Both the position numbers and the translations under genes were made by a program. Below the pieces are notes generated by a model. That model saw only the letters and a list, made by a program, of their open reading frames with translations, was not told the DNA's origin and did not search any database. A DNA stretch of 64,000 nt from NCBI RefSeq assembly GCF_002105155.1, contig NW_019029034.1:124001-188000 (forward strand), written 5' to 3'. This document shows, piece after piece, positions 11,201 to 22,640 of the stretch. Positions within the stretch are counted from its first letter, which is position 1. Every line of letters begins with the position of its first letter. Source of the stretch: Lobosporangium transversale (taxonomy: Eukaryota; Mortierellomycota; Mortierellomycetes; Mortierellales; Mortierellaceae).

Positions 11201-13462
11201 CCCACGCCATTGGGAAGGCAGCTTCAGACCCCATCCCCGGCTCCATCGAATCTATCGAGCCATGTAGATCAACATGAAGGATCGCGGTCCTCAACGCCAG
11301 AAAGGTCTTCGCGAGTTGATCGGCCAGAGCGACAGAGAGCCACTTCACCTTCCTTAACACATGGACCTTCACCCTTGTCATTATCTTCGGTTATGCTCCA
11401 AGATGGCAATGCAAACCCAACAAGAATGAGAAAAGGGTCCTTTGCATCAATAGATGACCTTTTGACGCCATCCAATCAATCAGCTCGTTTAAATATGAAG
11501 AAGAATTCTCTACATGGCGTAGACATTGTTCTCAATAAGGGAATCGCACGCTCCTCAAAATCCACTAACCCAGCGACGCAGATCAGTCAGTTTCATTATT
11601 CATTTATACCACTGGAGGGTGGTGAAGAGATAGATATCACAGAGATCATTGAGGATGTACTCGGAGGCGACTCGGATGATGAACGAGATGATTCGCGTGG
11701 CTCTCGAAACCTAGGCCATGAAGGCATGCTAGAATTGGAGACAATGTCACGGAAAGAGCGCATTGCAGCTGCAGTGGCTAGAGCATCACAAGCCGTTGCA
11801 GCAGGAAAGGAGCGTAGGAAAGTCAATGCAAGCTCAAACTCAGCACCGAGCAGCAGCATCCGAAGCCGTAAAAACAGTTCTGCTACGGAACGAGATCGTC
11901 TTGAACTTCTAGGTACTTCAGCTCGAGGAGGAGAAACATTGTTGAAGCTTGAACGCGCATTGGCGGGCGAGTCTGGGTTTAGCAGTGGAAGGAACTTACC
12001 ATCACCTACATCCATGTCATCTTCACTTCCGAGCCCCACCCTGAATCGCAAACCAAGTGATGCTGAAGTCCAGGTCGCGTCTGTTACTTCTGTCGGACCC
12101 ATCTCTAGTAAGAAGCAGTCGCAGGTTCCAGTGCCCACCACTGTCATCGTCGACGCTAGTAACGGAACTGGGCTTGGCTCTGCTGGCCATGAATCACAAG
12201 CACCGCCATTATCTGGGTACACAAGAGCCACGCTACTTTCCAGTCTTGCTTCGGTCTCGGGTCACAAGGGAATTAGCAGCAACACTCCATCACCATCCTC
12301 TCCTTCATCCACTAACCCTCTGTACCAATTTCCTGCAGAAGGTCGGTCTTTCTCGCCGCTTCCAAGGCCCCTGCAGACACCCTCGCCTGCATCTCGAGCT
12401 CACCAGCTTTCTATCCAAACTGGCTTAGCTAATGTTAGCACTGGAGGGCCCTCCTCTGCAGGGACAGTTGAAGGCAACAGTAATGACCCCCAGTCTACCT
12501 CACTACACCGTCATAACAGCAGGAGTCGATCTGCTAGCACCACCGTTGCTGATATTGCAAGGATGGGACCATCCATTCAGTCCTCGCCTGCATTATCCTC
12601 TTCCAGAACTGGCAGCCTTCATAGTGGCTCTGCCTCGGAATCAGCAGTTGGAGAGCACTCATTGACAACTGCACAACAACAACAACAACAACAACGTGAA
12701 GCATGGCTACTCTCATCTGATTACAATACAGGCATGCAAGACCTACTTACGCTTGTTCGTGGAGGTCGATCTAGCTCTTTAAGCACAAGTTCGCCTTCTT
12801 CGCTTAGGAACGGGTTGACGTTTGGCAAAGATGGCCGGATCATCCAATCATCAACGTCCACGCCCTTCTCAACAAGACAACGATTACTTTCTTTGCAACA
12901 CAACTCTACAGCTCCACTACAAACACACCAACAACCACTCTTGTCGCTTCCTTCTCTTTACAGCTTCAAGAGCAATAGTAGCAGTAATAATTATAAGGAT
13001 ACCCCAGTTCATGACCAACACCGTTTTGATGATAATAACACGAACAACAGCAACACTAATAAGCACAATCCATCCACAACAACTAATGACAAACAGCAAC
13101 AGCTGTTGGCTTGTTCGACAAGTAATATTATTAACCCTGCTACGAATCTCGCCATGACAAATGGAGAGGATGATAAAGATGATAATTTAAATGGGGCCGC
13201 TGATTTCGAACCAAGGATATGGACCCGAACTGATAGACGGTTACGAGATGTGAAAGAGGAATGTCATCCAGAGGTTTTTGAATGCTGGAGGGAGGTTGAC
13301 GCTGATTTAGACAAGGTCGAAAGAGTAAGTCGCCGTTTTTTATGGTTTAATCTTAATTATCGTCCATTTTCGAATTTACTAAATTTTTTTTGTTTATTGT
13401 AATATTCGTTTAATTAGGACCTCGATGCTCTATTAGCAACGGTCAAGGCAACAATATTCTAG
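7267..13462 (+). CDS. SH3 and Ras-association-like polarity scaffold (Tea4/Bud14-like)
   Basis: Predicted 1934-residue scaffold, probably acting at growth sites with the polarity machinery. Exons: 7267-8106, 8286-9774, 9894-13324, 13418-13462 (5805 nt in frame). ATG 7267 has a strong context (CGCCATGG). Residues 1-225 are Gln-rich and acidic. Residues 226-285 form an SH3 domain (VYAFHTFVATQEGQASV, then YWWLVRVLKTGVIGYIPAEN) followed by TPFERLARLNTYRNV, a signature of Tea4/Bud14 relatives. A basic segment (KFKSLFG, then a Lys/Glu run) precedes an RA-like fold starting near residue 714 (LRVYPGNVDFGASM) and continuing across intron 2. RSIRF (856-860) fits the PP1-docking RVxF pattern, but may simply be a strand of that fold. 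The rest is Ser/Pro-rich disorder, with a conserved-looking C-terminus (EPRIWTRTDRRLRDVKEE). Introns 1 and 2 hold 29-A and 24-T runs. Confidence 0.9.
9041..9073 (+). repeat. In-frame CAA/CAG (poly-Gln) repeat
   Basis: A CAA/CAG run inside the SH3 scaffold exon 2 encodes a glutamine tract before HKGVSG. It is likely length-variable between strains. A second CAA run lies at 12674-12694. Confidence 0.85.
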
Positions 13463-13600
13463 ACGTCTTGAATGACTACCTATTTGTATCATCACTATTT
13501 CCTTTTACGTGTTACTATTACTACAATCCATTCAGTATCTTAAATATGAACTGATCAACTTGATAGGGCCACATAAAAAGCTTTTTCTTTTCTGTACTGG

Positions 13601-13631
<31 letters not shown>

Positions 13632-13731
13632 ACTTGCTCTCTAAATCCAATCGGATACATATTGGTATTATAACATCTATTTTTCTGTCCTAACAGGCGC
13701 AAAAAGATACATACAATTATAAGGTTCTACT

Positions 13732-15692
13732 CTAAAACTCGACACGGCTTTCAGCTGCGATAAAAGTCCAGACAGCCATGACGGCCGCTGAATTCTTGAC
13801 TTGATCTGGAGTGAAAGCACCCATGGTGTCAGCCTCTGTATGATGATAATAAAAGTATCCGCTATCGACGGGGCGACGAGGTGGGTCCTGTGCATCCTCA
13901 CCATCATGGTGGTGACGACGATGACCAAGTTCTCTACTTTCACTCTTGACGTCATTCTTTTTGATATAATAAGGAGAAGTGGAATAAGGCAGAGGAAAAG
14001 GATCCGCAGGGCGGAATTGCGCACATGCAACACCTTGTTTGCACAATGGTGCAATATCTGCACCAATTCCATTAGGAAGTACAAAAGACCCGGCACCGTA
14101 ATATCCCAGATCCTTACGCGAGCCAAGGAAATGTTCTCCCGCAGCAGTCAGATATTCATACGAGTTGAATCTGTGAGGTCCCTCTTGAGCACGACGACCC
14201 GGGGTGAAATTGATTCCATATGGGTCAAACACACCATAGTCAGACTCAAATGCAAAGACATGACGGGTTGTATTTGTCTCTGGGTGGTTCGCAGCATAGA
14301 CACGTCCACCAGCCGCTCCATTTTCTTCTGAGGTCCAGAAGACTGCCCGGACAGTACGACGGGGCGGTTTGTCCAATCTGCTCAACTGACGCACAGTCTC
14401 CCAAGCAATGAAACAACCGGCTCCGTCATCAATTGCACCACTACCAACATCCCAGCTATCAATATGGCCACCAACGACAACAACCTCCTCGGGCAACTCA
14501 CGACCTTTGAGCTCCACAACAATGTTACGGGATTTTTTGGAATTGAGGGTCGTTTGAGCATTCATGGTTAAATGGACTTTGGGCCAATCTGGAAACTGCT
14601 TAGGATCCTGCTGATGTCTATTCAGGACGCGTGCTAGCAGTTGTGCATCCTCAATCGAAATGGATGCCGCGGGAATCGAGGCCGGATACGCGTTGCCTGT
14701 ATGAGCTGTCTGCAATGACAATGGGGCGACCGAGCGCACCAATACTGCAACAGCACCATGTTCTTGGGCCCACGTGGCTCCCATGGACCTATAGATCACA
14801 TCGGTGGAGTAAGCTTCGAAAGGCTTGTTGTACAAGACAACCCTACCCTTAAGTTCACCAGCAGCACCCAATTGTTCCAACTCTTCTTTAGAAGTTACAA
14901 CAATAATTTCAGCTGTGATACCATGATTGATACCATCTTTATCCACAGGAGTCGCGGGACTACGTCCGAGTCCAAGCATATGCAACTTGACGCGTCCGCG
15001 GGTTGGAGAAAGGAAATAGAGCGACTCCTCATTGCGTTCCCAGTAGTCAACCACAACCTCCTCGGTTGTTACCGACAGACCATCCCCCTTGACTTTTCCA
15101 ATGATCCAGTCAATAGACTGGAAAAAAAGAATGTGGTTAATTTGTATGTCATAAGCTTGGATATTCTTGTTCAATTTATTAGACATCAACCACAATAGTA
15201 TTTACCTTCTCCAAGGCATCGGATCCAACAAGGCGATTGCCAAAAGTGTCGGTCATTTCGGCCAAGCGATCCCAGACAATGCTATTAATACCCAAATCAG
15301 GTACATTGAATGGATCAGAAAAAAAATATTCTCAACTTTTTGATATTGAGACGGTTGCGATGATATGTATCTCATAAACCACAAAGAACAATCATGGAAA
15401 TGAGAAGGCTTTACCTGGATTCAAGGCTTCCTGCAATAAGCTTATCAATATTTTCTTGAAAATGATGCTCGAACTTGAACTTTGGAGCCTTATCGCCACC
15501 AGACAGAAACAGAAGTCCAGCATCCGATGGTAAACAAAGAAAGAGATAAATAGCTAGTACAATGAGCGAGAGTTTGAAAAAGCCAATACGGCGCATGTTA
15601 CTCAATGGTATAGAAATATGCCTCTCCTGCTCCTTCTGCTTGAGCAAGGTTTGTGTAGGCAAAACCGAGGGGGGGAACTGCTTCTCATTCAT
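13732..15692 (-). CDS. Carboxypeptidase Q-like M28 zinc metallopeptidase, secreted
   Basis: Dipeptidase/carboxypeptidase of the M28 (PGCP/carboxypeptidase Q) family; two zinc ions expected. Exons on the minus strand: 15692-15415, 15281-15206, 15117-13732 (1740 nt, 579 aa). Zinc and catalytic motifs are visible in order: GGHIDSWDVGSGAIDDGAG, WTSEENGAAGG, FESDYGVF and YHHTEADTMGA. The protease-associated insert lies before the first motif. The intron 1 acceptor (ATTAATAG) was chosen because it is the only one that avoids an in-frame TGA and joins SLES to SIVWDRLAEM. Two starts are possible: ATG 15692, giving a 32-residue basic extension before the hydrophobic segment, or ATG 15596, giving a classical N-terminal signal peptide (MRRIGFFKLSLIVLAIYLFL). 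It is convergent with the SH3 gene; 269 nt separate the stops. Confidence 0.92.
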
Positions 15693-15712
15693 CTCTAAAG
15701 AATGAAATAAGG

Positions 15713-15745
<33 letters not shown>

Positions 15746-16040
15746 ATGGATGGATGGATGGATGGATAGATGGATGAAGGTTGTGATGAATGTGATGAGT
15801 GTGGGAGTTGGGCCAGAGAGTTCAGGGGTTCAGGGGACAGTTTCTGTGATTGTAAATTGAGTGGGCAAACACTCTCGGGATCAACACTAAAATTCCTATT
15901 ATCACTAGAATCAAAATTGACAATCAATTCCATAGAGTCAAGATCCTTTAAACTAATTGAGTTTTCTTTCTTCTTTCTTTTCATTTGTTTTATTCTGTAA
16001 GCTAGAGCTACGGATAAGAGTACAGGGAAGCAACAATTCT
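15693..16040. other. Spacer between carboxypeptidase Q start and uL2 stop
   Basis: 348 nt holding the carboxypeptidase promoter (minus) and the uL2 3' end. It contains an A run (15713-15741) directly followed by an ATGG tetranucleotide repeat. Confidence 0.7.
15742..15775. repeat. ATGG tetranucleotide microsatellite
   Basis: Seven to eight near-perfect ATGG/ATGA units, with one ATAG variant, follow directly after an A-run of about 29. It lies about 50 nt upstream of the carboxypeptidase start. Confidence 0.9.
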
Positions 16041-16690
16041 TTACTCCTTGAGCTTCTTGGAACCGCGGAGCAAACCGGTACGGCGGGCAGCAATAAGACC
16101 AGCCTTCTGACCAGGGACAGCATCGCGAGCAATGGTCGAAGCATGACCAATGTGCTGATGGTTTCCTCCTCCGTGAGGATGGTCGACGCTGTTTTTTGTT
16201 TAAAAAAAAATTGCAAAAGATAACACATTTAGATTAGTTTGCATAAAACTCACAAAAGAAAATCTATAAAAACTAATAGTGTAGAGTACGTACGGGTTCA
16301 TAGCAACACCACGAGTCTTGGGCCACGAGTTGCGCTTGACGCGGAACTTGTGGAATGCACGACCGGCCTTCAAGAGGGGCTTGTCAATACGACCACCTCC
16401 AGCAACAATACCGACGGTAGCACGAGCGTTGGAGAAGACAACCTTCTTGGCACCGGAAGGGAGCTTGATGCGGGTCTTGCCATCATCAGGGTTGTGACCA
16501 ATGACGGTAGCGTAACCACCAGAGGTACGGGCAAGAGCACCACGGTCACCAACAGTCTCCTCAACGTTGCAGACAACAGTACCCTCAGGCATAGAACCCA
16601 AAGGAAGGACATTACCAATGTTTAAGGCAGCCTTCTTACCGCAGTAAATGAACTGACCAGTGTAGGTACCCTCTATAAAACACATTGAAC

Positions 16691-16725
<35 letters not shown>

Positions 16726-17516
16726 CCATCAGAGATGTTTTGAAAGGGTGGTAATATCATGATGTTCGACAAGAACAAGCGTATCTTAAGGTACTCACCA
16801 GTAGCAATGAAGGTCTCAGTGCGCATCTTGTATCTAACATTTACGAGGCGAAAAGTGTTAATTTTACGTTAGCAAATGAATAAATAAATAAAAAACGCTT
16901 TGGCCAATAACATTCTAAGTTGAAAACTTGATCATGGCTAAATTGCAACAACATGATTTGTCGGATGTCCTGTATATGATGCTTATTCCATTAAGATCTG
17001 TTTTGGAATTTGAAATTGTTGAACAGATGACTGATATCGTAGCTCATAACCTCCTAAGAATATTTTAGTTTCTTTTAACCTTCCTGAAAAATGATAATTC
17101 TGAAAGTGAGCGATCCTGATAATGTGAAGCTATATGCGTGCATACATGGATCCATACGGTACTTCAAATGTCGTAGTAATAGTGATATCAGACACTCCAT
17201 GTCCTTTAGTTATTTATCCTGTCACTGCTAGTCGATAATGATATCTAGATGGACAACTTTTGTAGAAAGTAAAAGTTGTAAAGAATAGACATTGTCCTTG
17301 ACTTGAATATTACCTGTATGGATCACGGAACTGGACCTTGGCGAGAGGGGCGCCACGACCTGGGTCGTGGATAACCTCCTTAACGATTCCACGAATGTAA
17401 CCAGTACGCTCGGCAAAGTCAAGGGAGCGCAACTTGGCGGCACCCTTGCGCAGACGAGTGTGCGACTTGAAGATTCCTCCGGGACCCTTACGCTGAGCAC
17501 GAATGACACGACCCAT
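16041..17516 (-). CDS. RPL8: 60S ribosomal protein uL2 (L8/L2)
   Basis: Large-subunit protein next to the peptidyl-transferase centre. Exons on the minus strand: 17516-17314, 16833-16799, 16672-16294, 16188-16041 (765 nt, 254 aa, the usual eukaryotic length). It starts [20 protein letters not shown] and carries the universal uL2 motif [18 protein letters not shown] near the C-terminus, whose histidine-rich loop is conserved in all domains. The protein ends in the basic tail [12 protein letters not shown]. Exon 2 is only 35 nt. Intron 1 is long (480 nt) for this window; intron 2 holds a run of about 30 T (sense). Donors are GTAATA, GTGAGT and GTACGT. Confidence 0.98.
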
Positions 17517-19279
17517 TTTCTATGCAGATTTTCGAAGAATCGATTTTGCAAGCATTCAATCAGTCGTGAGTTCGGTTTTGATTGAGTTTGTCGAGAAGTT
17601 GTAGATCATAAAAAAAAAAAAAAAAAAAAAAAAGAGGGCAGGGTAGAGTAGAGGAACTTGCAGTCTTAAGATGGAGATAAACAAAGTAAAGCTGATATTT
17701 GTTCCTGATTGACAAAAGAGGTAGGATGTTTCTGATTGATCCGGTTTATTGCACTACCACGGTAATTGCTCCATGTTTGATGATAACAGCCTTCTCATGA
17801 AAGATCGTAAAAAAGCTATGTTGAGGATTGTTCATGAGATGAACAAATAAGGATTCTCGAATAACTTTGACTACATTCCTGTACAACCACTATATAATGT
17901 GCATAATGACTGGATGTCTGTCATTGAATGCTTATTTCTGATGATGAAATCCAAGCAGATGTCAATGTCGCTGGTGCTGAACTCAACTGAACTCCTACTG
18001 CTTTTGCTTCCGAATTACTGAAGTAGTCTAATGGGGATTTGATCGATGGATCCAGAGACTGCACTATGGATGGATCACTCATATCACGGATATGGATTTT
18101 CACTGCTCATTTGACAGGCACTCACAACTATTAATAATCGTGGAAAGAGAGGGTTCAAATAAAATTTGACTTGTCTCTTCTCATATGGAACCAAAAAGAC
18201 AGTAACGTTGAAGGTTTTATCCAGCCCAAAAAAAGGGAATGGATAAGCCACTCTACACAATCATGTATACATTAGCCGCCCTCGCGCTTCTGGATATTCA
18301 GAGCCAGAAGGTGCTCTTTATACCCATAGCCGCTATCTACTTCATTATATCCAGGTGCACCGGATGACTGTCAAATGTCACCCTTGTCTACAGCGCAGGC
18401 ACACCATTAATATAGATATGCACTGTCTAAGTACCTCTATCGTAGTCAGTGCACCAGTGCAGATGCAGTTGTCACTGAAGACTGGATTGGGCCCAATAAT
18501 GGTTCATCTCCACCGTCTCTAACCGCACGTTGTCTTCTGTGATGAGGCTTCGTGCAGGATATCTCTATGGTTGCCAAAGCAATATGTTTACAGCATGTTT
18601 TGTTGTCGACGAAAGTCTTCTCAGGCCCAGTTGATAGAACAACTTTTGTCTGACAGAATGAGCTCGTTCTCAGGAAATGATTTGCATTTATATCTTAGAA
18701 CCACATGTATAGTCTCGTTTTGAGCTTAAATCTGAATCCTTAGAGCTCTTCTCCATCCCGGTAATATTCGACTGGCTTGCACAATATACTGGATGCACAT
18801 ACGCTGTAAAAGAGATATAGCAACGATGTAAATGTTACTCTTATTCTTCTTGTAACTTATTAGGAGGGGAGGAATCGCTATCTCAAGGGTTATCACGACC
18901 ATCAAGAAAATTGCCTGTGCTATAACAATCCTTTTACATATTTTTTTGTAAAGCAAGACTACTCATTGTACATAACACGAGTAAAGTGTGCTGTCATTCA
19001 ATCAAGTCTGTACCAACACGTCTATCAAGAGGTGGAAAGTCTCATTTTGTACAATCTTAATACGCTCATGGCGTTTTGAAGAAGCGGTTTTTTTGGAGAG
19101 GTCATTCTTTTTCGAATATCATCATGTGTATCTCGCCACCAATGCATCGCTAATATTATGAATGTGTCTACATTTTTTTTATCTTTTCTACGCTCGTTCA
19201 CTCCTATCAAACTCCTCTTGCGCCTATCGCCTTTCATCTTATTTCATATTTCATATAGTGTTTCTTATTTTCTTTTTTT
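17517..19279. other. 1.76-kb spacer upstream of uL2 and downstream of eIF3f
   Basis: No gene recognised. It has an A run at 17610-17633. Short coding-like patches exist, such as an ATG frame of 42 codons at 18239-18367 (+) with a hydrophobic run (LFIPIAAIYFII) and a Lys/Met-rich patch near 17775-17850, but nothing joins into a gene. It may contain decayed sequence. Confidence 0.5.
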
Positions 19280-20664
19280 TTACAACAATTTCTCGAGTCT
19301 CTTTGCAACGGCCAATTGAGTTCTTGTCATGTTGGCCAAGTAGATAACCATAAGCAAATCCTGAAGATGAGAGTTAAACATCTTTTCAAATTCGGCAGCA
19401 TCAACCTTGGGGACGACGCTGACAGTATCCATGAGATAACGACCGACAGTGTTGTTGGCGGGTTTAGTTCCTGCAAGGACAGCATCCACGTATTCAGACA
19501 CGCGCTCCAGCATCTTTTGAACTTCGATAATAGCACGCTCCAAGTTATCCATGTCAGACAACAACGTAGTTGATCCATCTTCTGTCTCCTTGGCACTAGC
19601 AAGAAGTTCGACTAACATTGCGAGATTTTTTTTTAAAAAAAAATAAAAAAGAACCTGTCAGTCCACCATAGTATTTTCGAAACAGGTTCCAAAAGACTAG
19701 AAAGTAACTAGGCTACTTACGTCCAGCTCTTTCAGCCTTGAAGTACTTGACATCACAAGGAATAGGGATAAACATGCAATTATCGGCCTTAGAAGTAATA
19801 CCAACAGGGGCCGAGATATATGTCTTGACGCCCAAACGCTCGTTGGTCAAGGCGGTGTCCATGGTGAGATGAACAGCTGGGAAGGATGAGACCTCTTTTT
19901 GATAAAAATCATGGATCAAGGCTGAATACGAGTTGAGGTCCGCGCCGGTGGCATACCTGCATTATCCATGATGATGAACGCCACCGATCCAAGCCAATTG
20001 AGTTAGCAGATTTCAAAACTTTGATCCTCGTCCTATGAATCACATTTGTATATCGCCCGTCCAACTGCAGCATCATGGAAGCTTACCATCCAACAATAAC
20101 TTCCTTAGAGTTGACTTGCTTGTGAAGATCAAACATGGTACGGTGGTACTCCATATCGACTTCAACCTAACAAAACAGCATGGATGGCCCACAAATAAAT
20201 ATTGATACCCATTTCTCCACTGATTGTACAGATCGTATTCAGCTATTTTACAACTTCAGACAACCTCTACAGGATCACCATTACTCCTGTAAGGAATAGA
20301 ATAACAACTGCACTGATACACTACAATATACAAGAAATAAAAATAAAATAAGGGAAAGCATGAAATGGTTTGCAATGTTTCTGTTTCTTACTTGGTCCTG
20401 AGTCTCTAGATGAGGAACAGGGTAGCATCCTTTAATCTCGACTTCAGATCCATCCTCACTGCGAACACCCAAGAGGGTACCGATGACTCTATCCTGATCA
20501 GCGTTGCGACGCAAGTAGTGATCGAGAATGCTGAAGAACACCAAGGGATTGACGCTGGTGGAAAAAGCTCTAGGTTGAGCCAACGTCGAGACAGGGGCTG
20601 TGGCACTAGCTACGGTATACACAGCTGGCAGAGCCAAGTGTAGAGTCGAGGAATTGTCCATCAT
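19280..20664 (-). CDS. Translation initiation factor eIF3 subunit F (MPN domain)
   Basis: Subunit of the eIF3 complex acting on 40S ribosomes. Exons on the minus strand: 20664-20392, 20166-20087, 19956-19721, 19611-19280 (921 nt, 306 aa, close to fungal eIF3f). The MPN domain starts near residue 37 ([15 protein letters not shown], then VIGTLLGV). [20 protein letters not shown] is typical of eIF3f. The His-x-His zinc ligands of active JAMM enzymes are absent at this place, so it is a catalytically dead MPN, as expected for the subunit. The C-terminal helical part ends [15 protein letters not shown]. The first two codons are both ATG. All donors are good (GTAAGA, GTAAGC, GTAAGT). Confidence 0.96.
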
Positions 20665-20968
20665 GATCGATGAGGTCGAGAGTGGAGCTGAGAGATGGAT
20701 GGATGCGAGCTCACGATCTCAGCTATTGGCTGAATGAAAGAAATGACCAAGCCAAAAAAAAAAAAAAAAAAAAAAAAAAACTAACAGAACACAAAATGCG
20801 ACAATGCAAAATTCTATTACGTATCCTTAATTTTTTTTTTATATGTGCAATACAAACAATTAAAGAAAACCTATCGTACAAGTGGGTTGGAGGGAAGCAA
20901 TGTTTTGATGGGAAAGATAAAGAAAACACTTTACAAAAAAAATATAAAAAAGAAATTGATAAGAGCAA
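20665..20968. other. Spacer between eIF3f start and mitoferrin stop
   Basis: 304 nt serving as the eIF3f promoter and the mitoferrin 3' end, both on the minus strand. An A run of about 27 lies at 20754-20780. No ORF of interest. Confidence 0.7.
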
Positions 20969-22640
20969 CTAGGCCATGATGGGTTGCTTGTCCAAACTGT
21001 CACGTCTGAGCAAAAACTTTCCATATTCGTACACACTCCAGCAAATTGCTGTCGAGGGCATATGGCTTAGTACACGGGGTTGGAGACCCTTGGCAAATCC
21101 AGCAAGACCTTGACGTTGGTAAATCAACCTCCAAGCCTCAAAGAGGCCATTGCAATTCCTTATCCTCAGATCTCGGGATTCTCCACGAGTCTGAAGCAAA
21201 GTCTTGGCGACATCAAGCGGAGTGGTGGCAGCAGCGGCAACAGCGCCAGCAACACCTCCAGCCATGATATGAGTCATGGGGTCGTAGCCTCCTGAAGGGT
21301 TGAGGATCTTACGCAGATATTCATAGGTAGCAAATTGAATCGATTGAAAGGGGATAGTCATGGTCAAGGTTGTAGGATATGAGATATAGAAGGCACGCAA
21401 GCCCTCGGTCCGATAAACCTTACTTGCACAGTCAAGGACACTCCTGTATACAGACCCGTGGACCTGCATTCTCTGTTTAATCACGTCAAATGGATTCATC
21501 AGAGCATCGTGAGCAGTGGTCGCACATGCACCAGCAGCAGCTAAGGTTAAAAGTCGGAAATATAAAAAAAAAGGTGGAAACAATAAATATTTGCTTCTTA
21601 AAGTGTTTGGAGGATGGAAGATTTCTGCGTTTTAAGAAAACTAGAGCACAAAAAAAGTGTCTCCCGTTCCCTCCCTTCCCGTGCCTTATTTTTTTTTTTT
21701 TTTTTTTTTTTAACAAACACTTGCTAGAACTGATTTTCGATCTGTACACCTTGCCTCATGCACCTTATCCTCTCAATCTCTTGGACTAGATTATTGGCCC
21801 GAGTTGGTGTCATTTCCAAACAATGTCAAGATGCATAAAACAAATGACTCCCAGAGTCACGAATAGCTTACCTGCTGCAAAAAGATGATGTCCAGCTGCA
21901 TTTCCGCCAAAGGACTCTTTAGCAGACTCATATGTAGCGAAATAAAGAGCATGAGCAGGGCCCGCACCTAAGATCACAGAGTTGACTCCCCTCCAAAGAG
22001 TCCGGGCACCTTCAGTCGTAGAAATCCTTGAAGCAGCGTTAATGACACCACTGTAAACAGCCTGAGGTGTAGGCTGTAGAATCTGCATACGAGTCTAGAG
22101 AATATCATTGTGAATGAGAGGTTGCGAGTAAGAAATAATCAGCGGGATGATCAGACATGACAAAAATGGTACAAGCCCTGGATACAACGTCATTGCTAAT
22201 CAAGTTTGACATTTGTTCAGAATGATTCATGAGTTGGAATCAATAGCTGTCAAATCCTGCTGATTCACCAATCTTGTCATTCCTGAACTCTGATCTGAAC
22301 TAATTTCTAATCTTGTTCCCAGTCTTTCCATGTACCTGCCGTTTTCATCAACATTGAGCTTGGGATAGAATGAAGAGTTGGCAAATACATTATTGCAATA
22401 CCCCTAGCTCATATGTATGCGGCTGCGGATCCCAGTTGACGAATATAGCCGATACAGTCCAAGCGTGCAAAAGGGATTTAGTAAAAGTTGCAAAGATTGT
22501 TTTTTTACCTTGATCGAGTCGACAGGGTACATAACAGCATGCTCTGCAATGCCAGCAAGAGCGCCAGCCATAAGACTTGCAGTGACGGAGGAGTTCTCAG
22601 GCAGAGCCTCGTAATCATATTCAACGTCGGCGTGAGTCAT
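20969..22640 (-). CDS. Mitoferrin-type mitochondrial iron carrier (SLC25, Mrs3/Mrs4-like)
   Basis: Inner-membrane carrier supplying iron to the mitochondrial matrix for haem and Fe-S synthesis. Exons on the minus strand: 22640-22509, 22094-21872, 21540-20969 (927 nt, 308 aa, standard carrier length). There are three repeats, each with the carrier signature: PVDSIKTR, PFDVIKQR and PLDVAKTL. The opening LMAGALAGIAEHAVMYP and the central GAGPAHALYFATYE are typical of mitoferrins. The repeat 2 stretch NPFDVIKQRMQ supports the iron-carrier subfamily rather than SAM carriers. Intron 1 is 414 nt; intron 2 (331 nt) contains a T run on the plus strand at 21690-21710. Confidence 0.94.

Noticed and set aside
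12057-12428. 123-codon plus-strand and 211-codon minus-strand ORFs inside the SH3 scaffold (to 11596)
   Set aside because: Shadow frames of a GC-richer Ser-rich exon; the main frame is supported by splicing and domain continuity.
16834-17313. Possible box C/D snoRNA in uL2 intron 1
   Set aside because: No C box (RTGATGA) with a paired D box and terminal stem was found on the sense strand by eye.
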